In this document: positions 1-7,522 of the stretch, piece by piece | Layout of the letters: the number at the start of each line of letters is the position of its first letter | Numbering within the stretch: position 1 is the stretch's first letter | Assembly: GCF_019602855.1 (NCBI RefSeq) | Contig: NZ_CP080769.1 | Location: 186,001-250,000 of the forward strand | Reading direction: 5' to 3' | From: Cupriavidus pinatubonensis | GTDB taxonomy: Bacteria; Pseudomonadota; Gammaproteobacteria; Burkholderiales; Burkholderiaceae | Length of the DNA: 64,000 nucleotides | Made by a program: the position numbers and the translations under genes | The notes under the pieces: generated by a model | Seen by the model: the letters and a program-made list of their open reading frames with translations, nothing else | Database searches by the model: none | What the model was told of the DNA's origin: nothing

Positions 1-686
1 AGCAGGGTAAAGAGCAGATCGCCCTCGATCGCTTGCGTCTGGCGCCGCGCCAGCCAGTCGCTCAGCAGGGGAATGGCGAACCCGGCCAGATGAACGGTGC
101 GCGCTCCTCGTGGTCCGTGTGCCGGGACGAGGAGGTACGGCGGCTGCGCATCAGGGTGGAGATCCACCACGCGAGCGGCGCGAGCCTCAGCTGCGGTGAT
201 GCCCGTTGCCAGAAAGAGAGCCACGATGGCTCGACTGCGCAAGTCAGCAAGGTCTTCGACAGAGGACTGGAGATGGGTCTGAAGACGCCGATCCAAGCCC
301 TTGTCGAGGTATTGCGGTTCGGGTTCGTCGTCTGGCCAACGCACGGACTGGAGCAAGCTGGCGGCCGGATTGTCTTTCCGTACGCCGACGAAGACGAGAT
401 GTCGACAGAGGCGGTCCAGCAGTTTCACGTAGCGCACGCGAGTCGTCTGTGTGTAGGTTCGCGCGTCGGCGGTCCGCCAGAAGGCCTCGATATCGTCGGC
501 GCTGAAAGCTATGACAGTCGTGCCCCGGGCCATCAGGTGTCGGCGGAAGTGCTCAAACATCGCCTGGTGCTGGACGATTGATCGGATGGAGAAGGGGCGC
601 TTGTCGGCGCCGGCGGCTTCGCGGGTTTGCCAGTCGCGATAGGCGAGGGTGGGATTCGATCGCCAGAGTACGTCCATGTCAGCCAT
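1..686 (-). CDS. Tyrosine-recombinase-like integrase, cut by window edge
   Basis: The minus strand is open from an ATG at 686 (alternative in-frame ATG at 677) to the window edge, so the C-terminus is missing. An N-terminal SAM-like core-binding region (about residues 20-110) leads into the catalytic domain, with a segment reading ALFLATGITAAEARAARV. That is the box that normally reads ATGLRxSEL; here the first catalytic Arg is Thr. The downstream strand LVPARG/H-GPRGARTVHL fits the beta-hairpin of the fold. The remaining catalytic residues would lie outside the window. It may be a divergent or inactive recombinase at one end of a mobile region. Family assignment is by fold-like motifs only. 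Confidence 0.62.
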   Translation of the reverse strand, partial: MADMDVLWRSNPTLAYRDWQTREAAGADKRPFSIRSIVQHQAMFEHFRRHLMARGTTVIAFSADDIEAFWRTADARTYTQTTRVRYVKLLDRLCRHLVFVGVRKDNPAASLLQSVRWPDDEPEPQYLDKGLDRRLQTHLQSSVEDLADLRSRAIVALFLATGITAAEARAARVVDLHPDAQPPYLLVPAHGPRGARTVHLAGFAIPLLSDWLARRQTQAIEGDLLFTL

Positions 687-923
687 AGATGCCGTTATAT
701 ACTGAAATTGCGTTTTCGCACAGCCATGCCGCCTCGCCGAGGCGGATATTCGCCCGCAAGACTGGATTTTCGGCCGCGAGGGCTGACAATCTCGAAACTT
801 CAAGAAGAATTCACTTCTGCGTTTGATCCCCGAGACTGGCAGAGGAGACGCCGCTGCGTCTTTCAGAGAAAATGGATCGACCACGGTATCGATCATTCAC
901 CTGCAGCTCAGAAGAGCCAAGAA

Positions 924-1427
924 ATGAAGATTTTTGTGCGCTTCTTTAAGGTAATCCATGGACTCATGGCAGTTCTCTTCACTTGCGCGACACTGATGTT
1001 GATCGCGATAGCAGCTCGCATCGGATGGACAGCAGTTGCGAGTCAATGGGACCAGTCAGCCGCGCAATCCATCATTGAAGCTTTGGGGCTGCTGGCCGGA
1101 GCGGTTGTCGCGTTGCAGATCGCCGAAACCATCGTAGAGGAAGAGGTCATACGGGCGGCTGACGTGAGCGCACCAACACGGGTACGACGTTTTATGTCGC
1201 GATTCCTCGTGGTCGTGGTCGTCGCGCTTGCCATTGAAGGGCTCGTGGCGACGTTCAAGGCGCTACACCACGATCCCTCGCAGCTTCGATATGCGGCCGA
1301 ACTGATTGCATCGACAGGCTTGCTTCTTGCCGCCTGGGGGCTTTTCGTTTACCTGAACCGGTCGGCAGAGGAGTTAGAGCCGGAGGCGATGGCGGAAGCG
1401 AAACGTGAAGACAAGAAAGTGCAATAG
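924..1427 (+). CDS. Small integral membrane protein, unknown function
   Basis: The reading frame is open from 627, but I place the start at the ATG at 924 because hydrophobic, protein-like sequence begins there and an AGAAGAG stretch lies about 10 bases upstream. The 167-residue product has four likely membrane segments (about residues 8-32, 45-67, 95-115 and 125-150) and a charged C-terminal tail rich in Glu and Lys. No catalytic motif is visible. It runs divergently from the recombinase-like gene. I do not recognise the family; a phosphate-starvation PsiE-like or other four-helix membrane protein is possible but not shown. Confidence 0.5.
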   Translation: MKIFVRFFKVIHGLMAVLFTCATLMLIAIAARIGWTAVASQWDQSAAQSIIEALGLLAGAVVALQIAETIVEEEVIRAADVSAPTRVRRFMSRFLVVVVVALAIEGLVATFKALHHDPSQLRYAAELIASTGLLLAAWGLFVYLNRSAEELEPEAMAEAKREDKKVQ

Positions 1428-2589
1428 TGCGGTGCCGCATGCCCGTCGGGACATGACGCCTCCACTGCGAAGGGGCCACTTCAAACGGGCGACAACATCT
1501 AGATCGAGCCACGCGAGTCCGTCTGCATGACCACACGCCACGCTGGATCTAGTCATAAGCGCCTGCCAGTTTAAGAGGCACGGACTCTTCATGGAGGGCT
1601 GCGTTAATTTTCTCACGGTTGCTTCAAGGAGGGGTTGGGCGGTCCCGGCACCGCTCCGGCTGATCTGAAGCAGGCCCTGCCGATGCTGCTATGCCAGGCA
1701 AGCGGCCGCCCAAAGGCCGCCCTGAAGGACGGGGCTTGACGCGCACCTTGGCCAAAATGGAGAGGGCGCGGCAATGGGTCGATGATCCTCCCTTGCTCGC
1801 CGGCTATTGCATGCTGAATGGCGCCTGCGAAAGGACGGGACCCCGGCGGTGCATGGCGAGTGCGACGACAGCAACCCTGGCCCCGCTGTGATGACTGGCA
1901 CAAGGCCAAGCCGCGTGCCAAACTACGCAGTCGCCTAATCATTGCGGGAATAGAAAGCGCCTGGCGACTGCCAGGCGAAGCCGGACTGGCCGGCCAAGGA
2001 GACAACCTGTTGCGGCACTGTGGATTGAACACAGAAGCTGCGGGGCATGACCTCGCCGCGCTACCATTGCGCCATGTCGCAGAAAGATGCGCCCGCGACT
2101 TTCAAAGCGATGAGATGTACGGCGAAAATTCCTGTCCGTGGGAGCCGCGCGCATTCCTGGCTTTCCTTGCTGAACTAGCTCGGCCCGCTGCTTGTGCCCA
2201 CACTCCCCAGACCAGCATGTAATAGATCGGCAGAAACATGGTTTGTTCCTAAAGCAAGTCTCGACCTTTGCATTTAAGGAGTTATGTCGCCATTGGTCCG
2301 TCGGGCGTTCGCTGAGGCCCAATGTCAGACAATTCCCATTCGGATTGAAGAGGCGGCATGGAACGCCTGGCCGCACATTGCAAAGGGCATAGGCTTTCCC
2401 CAGCAGCTGATGGCGTTTTTCCGCGGAACAAAGGGTGTGAACGGCTCGGTTGGCATTCAACCTGGGGCCAGCGCCGCGATCGTGGCCCTGGGAGCGATGC
2501 GGCAATCCGTTAGCATCTGATCTCCGATGACTTGGAAGAGGAGCTCGACAAAGCCTCCCACCAGCACGACAAGATCATCGTCGTACCGT
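1428..2589. other. 1.16 kb without a recognisable gene
   Basis: Frames on both strands are open for up to about 190 codons, but their translations are Arg/Pro/Cys-rich and look like high-GC shadows. One short stretch ending at 2595 reads as an acidic protein tail (SDDLEEELDKASHQHDKIIV) in a frame that is closed upstream, so it may be the 3' remnant of a lost gene. Nothing else is supported. Confidence 0.4.
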
Positions 2590-3669
2590 CTAGCTAACCC
2601 GTCCCACAGGGCGACAAAGAGATTTACGTAGAAGCCGCTTAATTCGGGCCTTAGATTTCAACCAGGTGGCGTTCATGTCAGCCCTAGATGCGAAGCAGCA
2701 CGCTAGCAGACATTCCCAGGCGCAGTAGCGCATGATCTCTTGCAGTAGTGCGTACCACTTCTCGGGAGCGAACTGCAGATTGCCGACCCTCGCCCACGCC
2801 TTCAGCCCTGCATGGGCCAGCGCTACGAGTTTCTCGGGCGTTGCTGGCCGGGTTTGGCACAGCTCAATCGCATCCCGATGCAGCTTTCGGTCCAAATCAC
2901 TCATGCCGGCACCTCGGTGGAAGGATGGAGCGTCCCTGACGCTGACCCAACGCGGGCATATTTTCGCGCGGCCACGCACGATCTCTTCCACTTCGACGTC
3001 GGCGGTGGGGCCGCTCGGCCCATTGAAGACCGACATCACGCGAGCCTTGCGCGAGGGAAGAGCGGGCGTGGCCCGGTAGAGCAGGGTGGCGATGGCGCCG
3101 GCCTCGATCCATCCATATGCGCGATAGAGCGGTGTGCCGTTGGCCTGCTGGCCGATCTGGTCGCGGAGCGCCGGCTTCAATCCGTCGAGGAAGGCGCCGA
3201 GTTGCGACCGCTGCATGCCGATGCCACCACTGGTTTCCTGTGGAGCAGGCAGCGTGGGGCCGTACCGGTGGGCCAGCGCGGCGCACATGACACGCCGATA
3301 CTCGGCGCCACCAGCGAGCAGCACCAAGCCGACGCGGCTTGGCCAGGCGGCGGGCTGCAGGTAGCGAGGCAAGTCGGCCAGAGTCTGGTCGGCGCGTTGC
3401 CGCGTCATGCGCTCGTCGTACGGTGCAATCTCGCTATCGGGCTGCAGGAAGCCGTGACGCGCGGACAGAATCAGGACGCGGGGCGCCGCCTCGCTGCGCA
3501 CGTGCGCCCGGTACGATGCGTACATCACGCCGCGGTATAGGTCGATGGCACGCGCATCCCGATCGAGCTTTGTGCCCGAGTAGGCCATCAGGAGCAGCGC
3601 CTGCTCGCCGGCATTCTGGCGGGTTTTGGGTGCAAGGAGGAAGAGGGGAAGCTGAGTGGTCGAAAGCAT
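2590..3669 (-). CDS. DUF6884-type protein fused to a second ORF, probably by a one-base insertion
   Basis: The 359-codon frame starts with MLSTTQLPLFLL and shows the YaaA/DUF6884-like signature: MAYSGTKLDRDARAIDLYRG near residue 28, then LILSARHGFLQPDSEIAPYD near residue 66. Homology to the second copy at 5104-5871 holds until the tail. There the second copy ends with VSVKDLRPLTMQEAA and a stop. This copy would end with VSVRDLHPSTEVPA and a stop if one G were removed at about 2929. It then overlaps an ATG at 2904 by four bases (ATGA). The extra base instead joins the frame to a separate 104-residue ORF (starting MSDLDRKLHRDAIELC), giving a fusion. Function is unknown. Related proteins often occur in nucleobase-modification or stress contexts, which cannot be shown here. 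Confidence 0.6.
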   Translation of the reverse strand: MLSTTQLPLFLLAPKTRQNAGEQALLLMAYSGTKLDRDARAIDLYRGVMYASYRAHVRSEAAPRVLILSARHGFLQPDSEIAPYDERMTRQRADQTLADLPRYLQPAAWPSRVGLVLLAGGAEYRRVMCAALAHRYGPTLPAPQETSGGIGMQRSQLGAFLDGLKPALRDQIGQQANGTPLYRAYGWIEAGAIATLLYRATPALPSRKARVMSVFNGPSGPTADVEVEEIVRGRAKICPRWVSVRDAPSFHRGAGMSDLDRKLHRDAIELCQTRPATPEKLVALAHAGLKAWARVGNLQFAPEKWYALLQEIMRYCAWECLLACCFASRADMNATWLKSKARIKRLLRKSLCRPVGRVS

Positions 3670-3694
3670 GGCGTGGAGTCGCGTTGCATGCTTT

Positions 3695-3970
3695 TCACTC
3701 TACAGACCCACCACCAAAGTCAAGGCAACTGCGCGCCACGCCCCAACGTCGGCGCCACCGGCAATTGATATCTACCGAGGTGGATTGACGTGGCCCAACA
3801 GACGGCTTGGCTGGCAGCTTCTTTGTGACCGATTTATTGCCCTCCGCAGGCTTCGCATCCGCAGGCGGTTTGCGGGTTGTCGAGACAGCCGACTGGGTCG
3901 CTTTCTTTGCTGTCACCTTACCTGCCGGTGGCTTGTTACGTCCGGCAGCCGGGTCCCTCGCAGCGTTCAC
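3695..3970 (-). CDS. Possible Lys/Ala/Pro-rich small basic protein
   Basis: A 91-codon frame whose first 60 residues are rich in Lys, Ala, Pro and Thr, with AKKATQ and TKKLPAKP stretches resembling histone-H1-like bacterial proteins such as the one at 14017-14478. The last 25 residues look unlike this. No convincing ribosome binding site is seen. It lies between the DUF6884-type gene and the HipB-like promoter, on the opposite strand from the latter. It could be a decayed fragment or chance. Confidence 0.22.
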   Translation of the reverse strand: MNAARDPAAGRNKPPAGKVTAKKATQSAVSTTRKPPADAKPAEGNKSVTKKLPAKPSVGPRQSTSVDINCRWRRRWGVARSCLDFGGGSVE

Positions 3971-4015
3971 CCCCAGGCGGATGGTGCTCGCCTGCGACCG
4001 TCATCCAGCTTCACG

Positions 4016-4036
4016 TATAATTTCACTATAGTGAAA
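4016..4036 (+). promoter_or_regulatory. -10 box overlapping a perfect palindromic operator
   Basis: TATAAT at 4016-4021 runs into the perfect 16-bp palindrome TTTCACTATAGTGAAA at 4021-4036, about 45 bp before the HipB-like start codon. A helix-turn-helix dimer bound there would cover the -10 and transcription start, which suggests autorepression. The -35 is poor (about 3992-3997). Confidence 0.55.
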
Positions 4037-4066
4037 GAAACCGGACGCCCGCCTGCCTTCTGGCTT

Positions 4067-4077
4067 CCCCCCCCCCC
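4067..4077 (+). repeat. Homopolymer of 11 C just upstream of the HipB-like start
   Basis: Eleven consecutive C residues end three bases before the ATG at 4081. A GTG at 4031 opens a frame through the tract that is out of register at 11 C but would join the HipB-like frame at 12 or 9 C, so tract slippage could alter translation or spacing. Confidence 0.6.
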
Positions 4078-4080
4078 GCC

Positions 4081-4395
4081 ATGCCACGACCACTCCCTGA
4101 TTCGACGCCTCCTTCGCGCGCAACCATTCGTACTATTCAGCAACTGGGTGATCGCATCCGAGCTACTCGGGCAAGGGGCGGGATGCCCATTGATCAGGCG
4201 GCGAGGAGTTGCGGTGTCTCGGTCGGCATGCTGTCCAAGCTAGAGAATGGCAAGGGGGTTAATTTCGAGCACGTCCTGCGTGTGCTGGACGGACTGGGTT
4301 TGACAATGCTGGTCGTGCCCAAGGCGCATGCACCCTTGCTCGAGCAGGCTGCGGGCCATGCGGTCAGGACCGGTGACTTGGCAACGTGGGAATAG
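4081..4395 (+). CDS. HipB-like Xre-family transcriptional regulator, orphan
   Basis: The 104-residue protein has a helix-turn-helix at about residues 20-75: QLGDRIRATRARGGMPIDQAA, then CGVSVGMLSKLENGKG and FEHVLRVLDGLGLTMLVV. This pattern is typical of HipB antitoxins, DNA-binding dimers that neutralise the HipA kinase and repress the operon. A palindromic operator overlaps the -10 box upstream. No HipA kinase follows: the next 240 bases hold no homologous frame and the next gene is a YefM-YoeB fusion. It is therefore an orphan antitoxin or a plain repressor. The ATG at 4081 lacks a good Shine-Dalgarno because of the preceding C tract. Confidence 0.75.
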   Translation: MPRPLPDSTPPSRATIRTIQQLGDRIRATRARGGMPIDQAARSCGVSVGMLSKLENGKGVNFEHVLRVLDGLGLTMLVVPKAHAPLLEQAAGHAVRTGDLATWE

Positions 4396-4633
4396 CATGC
4401 GCGGCCCAGATCAGTTGGCGTGCATCGGCGCCGATTGGGACCGCGCCCCTGACGCACGCGCAGGACCTCTCGCTCAGGGTGGCCGAATTTTGCAAGGCGA
4501 TCAGGACTGGAACCACGGAGCCAGCTACTAGAACTGCCTCCTCGAAGGAGCTTCGCCAACACGGCGGGCTCTGCGACTATGTCCCAGCCCCTTGGCTGCG
4601 GCAGTTGAACAAGTTAACCGGAGGGAGCCATCC

Positions 4634-4954
4634 ATGCGCACCGTTCACTTCTCTGATGCCCGCAACAACCTGAAGGCGGTCATCGACCAAGCCATCGACG
4701 ATCACGACGCCGTGCTGATCACGCGTCGCGACGCGCCGAACGCCGTCATCATGTCGCAGGAACAGTACGACAGCTGGATGGAAACGATGTGTCAGCGCGA
4801 CCCGTTCGAGGGCATCGGCAAGCCCGAGCCCTTGAAGGGCAACCTAGCGGGCGCCTGGTCACGCCGCATCGACGATGCCAACCGCTTCGTTTACACCGCT
4901 GACGACGACGCGGTGTACATCGCCGCCTGCCGTTACCACTACGGCGACAAGTAG
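4634..4954 (+). CDS. YefM antitoxin N-terminus fused to YoeB toxin C-terminus
   Basis: The frame is open from 4592; I choose the ATG at 4634 because it begins the conserved YefM start MRTVHFSDARNNLKAVIDQA, with GGAGGGAG eight bases upstream. Residues 1-51 match the Phd/YefM DNA-binding half (VLITRRDAPNAVIMSQEQYDSW). Residues 54-106 match the C-terminal part of YoeB from PFEGIGKPEPLK to CRYHY. A deletion evidently removed the YefM toxin-binding tail and the first 35 or so residues of YoeB. By alignment with E. coli YoeB, the ribosome-dependent RNase residues are kept: Glu65, Arg78, Arg84, His102 and Tyr103 (E46, R59, R65, H83, Y84). Whether the chimera represses, cleaves or does nothing is unknown. 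Confidence 0.8.
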   Translation: MRTVHFSDARNNLKAVIDQAIDDHDAVLITRRDAPNAVIMSQEQYDSWMETMCQRDPFEGIGKPEPLKGNLAGAWSRRIDDANRFVYTADDDAVYIAACRYHYGDK

Positions 4955-4967
4955 GTCAGATTGGTTC

Positions 4968-5107
4968 CTGGCACAACTGCTCGACGATGCCCGGGTCAGC
5001 GCCAGGGGGGCCGATGAACCCGCGCTGCTCGTCGCGGTTCGTCCCGCAAAGGCGCTAAAGCCGTTATAGCCGGCCTGGCGAAGCAGCGTTCGGTCGAAGT
5101 GGGTCAT
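4968..5107 (-). pseudogene. Remnant of a gene translationally coupled to DUF6884 copy 2
   Basis: An ATG at 5107 overlaps the DUF6884-copy stop codon as ATGA, the same layout as in the first copy. It begins MTHFDRTLLRQAGYNGFSAFAG, then appears to shift frame into a short tail ending near 4968. The upstream-coupled position indicates a former two-gene operon. The product is unrecognised. Confidence 0.35.
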
Positions 5108-5871
5108 GCAGCTTCCTGCATCGTGAGTGGGCGTAGATCCTTCACGCTGACCCATCGCGCGGAAATCTTCGGGTGGCCGCGGACGATCTCCTCCATCTCG
5201 ACATCGGCGGTCGGGCCGCTCGGTCCCTCGAACAGCGCGAGCACACGAGCTTGACGGGCGGGGAGGGATGGCGCAGCTCGATAAACGAGGTTAGTGATGG
5301 CGCCGGTTCAATCCAGCCATACCGGCGATAGAGCGGGGTGCCATTGGGGTGCTCGCCGAACGGTTCGCTGAAAGGCGACGCGAGACCGTCCAGGAACGCG
5401 CCGAGTTGGGATCGTTGCATGCCGATGCCGCCCTCGGTCTCCTGCAGCAACGGCGGTAGTACGTCATAGCGACGAGTCAGCGCGGCGCGCATGACGCGGC
5501 GATATTGCTGCCCCCCGGCCAGTATCACCTTGCCGACTCGCGGGGGCCAGGCCGTGCGCTGAAGATAGGAGGTCGGCCAGCATCTGCTCAGCGCGCTGCG
5601 GTGTCATGCACTCGTCGTAGGGCGCGATCGCTGTATGTGGATCGAGGAAGCCATGCCGCGCAGACAGAATCAGCACGTGCGGGGCCGCGTCGCTGCGAAG
5701 GTGCGCGCGATAGGACCGGTACATGACGCCTTGATAGAGGTCGATAGCGCGAGCTGGCCGATCCAGCTTCGTGCCCGAGCAGGCGAGCAGCAGTAGTGCC
5801 GGGAAGTTGGTGAGGTCGGTCCGCTCCAACGAGTTTGGGAACAGGGAGAGTTGCGAGGGTGTGGAAAGCAT
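5104..5871 (-). pseudogene. DUF6884-type gene, second copy, frameshifted
   Basis: The N-terminal part (5871 to about 5530) reads MLSTPSQLSLF, ACSGTKLDRPARAIDLYQG and LILSARHGFLDPHTAIAPYD, parallel to the gene at 2590-3669. A frame change near 5530 is needed to continue into LAGGQQYRRVMRAALTRRYD and GGIGMQRSQLGAFLDGL. A second change near 5310 is needed to reach the conserved tail GPSGPTADVEMEEIVRGHPK and the stop at 5104. With two frame changes it is almost certainly inactive. It helps define where the first copy's domain should end. Confidence 0.72.
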
Positions 5872-6231
5872 GGGACGCGGTGTTCACGATGATGCTTCCA
5901 GCGTACCCGTGCAGCGGCAAAGTCAAGGGTGCGCTGCGCGCAGTCGATGCACATCGCAGCTTTCCGCGGAGCCGAGGGTTAGGGGATGAGGCGAGGCCCG
6001 GCGGAACACCTCCCGGGGCTATCAAGGAAGTGGCCGTCGACGTTAGTTGCACGGTTGGGGTCGCCGGCGATGCTCGTGACGGCCGGCGTGCATTCGTCCG
6101 GCAATGGCATGGGCACCAGACCATGGAGCGCGCGGTAGCGCGCTAGCAGGCCGAAGCGCGTCTGGCTCGCAGTGAGCAGCGCGAGACGCAGTCAAGCTGA
6201 GGGCAGGGGACACACAGGCGCCGGCGCCTCT
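5872..6231. other. 360 bp without a gene
   Basis: The stretch separates the DUF6884 copy's start from the end of the RES toxin gene. I see no credible reading frame, stem with a T-tract, or repeat in it. It would hold the upstream region of the DUF6884-type pseudogene. Confidence 0.35.
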
Positions 6232-6699
6232 TTACATCGGATGCCGGGAAAAAAGCCTGTCATCCCATTGCACGGGCTCCGCTGCGGAAACCTGGATCCG
6301 TGCCGCGTCAGGATGGGTGGGATTGACCAGAGCGTTCCACTCCAGGCGAGCCACCACGGACGGCACTACCAGAACCGCGGATCGGCCCTCGGCCAGCCAG
6401 CGGTCGCCAAAGCCTTGAGCCGCGCGGGGGTCTTCGAGCATGTCCCAGCCGGCAGGCAGTTGGCCAGCATCGACGCGTTCCACCGACAGGTCCTCGGGCA
6501 CCGCTCCAATCACCAGAACGTGATGGCGCGGGACCTTGCCGATTCGGGCATGCACCAGCACCTCGAGCATTGCGCCGGCAAAGCTCAGCGCGCAGTAGAT
6601 CACCGGTCGCCCGGGGCTATTGAAGCGTCCGCCAACCAGCATGGCGCCCGTGCCGTTCCAGACTTCGTGCCGACTGTCCGCAATCCGGAAGATCCGCAT
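6232..6699 (-). CDS. RES-domain toxin (NAD-depleting type)
   Basis: I start this 155-residue protein at the ATG at 6699, whose A is shared with the TGA stop of the antitoxin gene (TGATG), so the two are translationally coupled. RES family features are clear: MRIFRIADSRHEVWNGTGA, then GGRFNSPGRPVIYCALSFAG and MLEVLVHARIG. The conserved residues are Arg25, Tyr35 and Glu46, with a later Ser in the C-terminal half. Characterised family members degrade NAD+ and stop growth until the Xre partner binds them. Length and gene order match type II RES-Xre systems. The intact, coupled arrangement suggests a functional module. Confidence 0.88.
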   Translation of the reverse strand: MRIFRIADSRHEVWNGTGAMLVGGRFNSPGRPVIYCALSFAGAMLEVLVHARIGKVPRHHVLVIGAVPEDLSVERVDAGQLPAGWDMLEDPRAAQGFGDRWLAEGRSAVLVVPSVVARLEWNALVNPTHPDAARIQVSAAEPVQWDDRLFSRHPM

Positions 6700-7127
6700 C
6701 AGGCGGACACGCCGTAGAAGAGCCGCCACAACAGATCCTCAACGCGCCTGGCGCCGAGTTCCGTCATGGCCACGTCCAGCGGCTTGCTGCCGCCGAGCAG
6801 CGGATGTGCTGCAGCGAGAAACGCGCGTGCGTCATCCTCATTGTCCCAGACGAAGTTCGCGGTGGAAAATATCCGCGCCAGCCGTTCGGTCTTCTCAGAC
6901 TCGTCCGGCGTAAGTCGATCCTTGCGGCGCTTGAAGGTGGCCTCTGGCACGATGCGGGACATCAATGCACGGCGCTCTTCGGAGCTGCGCACCACGTGAT
7001 CGACGATCTCGCGCAGCGCGGACTTGGGCAGCCCTTGGCGCACCGCGGCGTCCAGTTCGGCGATGGATAGCCGCGGCGGCGACAGCGCCATCATGGCGCT
7101 GATGGCTTCGGGCGAAACGACCAACAT
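6699..7127 (-). CDS. Xre/MbcA/ParS-type antitoxin of the RES pair
   Basis: Although the frame is open from 7202, I place the start at 7127 (MLVVSPEAISAMMAL), giving a usual-length 142-residue antitoxin. The N-terminal part is helical. The C-terminal half has the toxin-binding (DUF2384) pattern: LARIFSTANFVWDNEDDARAF, LLGGSKPLDVAMTELGARRVEDLLWRLFYG. It is the first gene of the operon and should neutralise the RES toxin and repress its own promoter. A -10-like TATAAT lies 35 bases upstream. Confidence 0.87.
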   Translation of the reverse strand: MLVVSPEAISAMMALSPPRLSIAELDAAVRQGLPKSALREIVDHVVRSSEERRALMSRIVPEATFKRRKDRLTPDESEKTERLARIFSTANFVWDNEDDARAFLAAAHPLLGGSKPLDVAMTELGARRVEDLLWRLFYGVSA

Positions 7128-7161
7128 GGGCAGCCCCTGTTTATGGATCAACTGATACCTA

Positions 7162-7167
7162 ATTATA
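7162..7167 (-). promoter_or_regulatory. Candidate -10 box for the Xre-RES operon
   Basis: On the minus strand the sequence reads TATAAT, 35 bases before the chosen antitoxin start. The -35 region is weak. The surrounding 7140-7380 stretch is clearly AT-richer than the neighbouring genes, as expected for a toxin-antitoxin control region. Confidence 0.4.
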
Positions 7168-7522
7168 AGCCAAATGATCTTTATTGCGCGGCGCGCAATC
7201 AATTCTTACGAGACGCATATGGATTGTGTGCTCCCTTTGCTGCATGCCCGGCGGCGCGCAGCCGACTTTCCAACTTAATTATTTCCCAGGCTGCGGGAGG
7301 GTCCGCAGTAGGCGTCAGCAAGCACAAAAGTGCCTTATACACATCTTTCTCATAATAAGGCTTATGTTAAATTGTTGCGGTACATAACAAATATGCGGGC
7401 CCCGACGTCGGTTTGCACAAATGGCTGGTCACGCGACGAACTTTCATACTTGAAAGTCCGTCGCGGACCAGCGCTGGGACGATCTCTTGTTCGTCTAGCA
7501 ACAATGCCAATGCATTGGACGC
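7168..7522. other. Non-coding spacer with an inverted repeat
   Basis: No gene is seen. GCCTTAT at 7332-7338 and ATAAGGC at 7355-7361 form an inverted repeat with a 16-base spacer. It could be an operator or weak hairpin between the antitoxin operon and the end of the ATPase gene. Confidence 0.35.

Noticed and set aside
4396..4633. HipA kinase gene after the HipB-like gene
   Set aside because: No frame in this interval or beyond resembles HipA; the next gene is a YefM-YoeB fusion.
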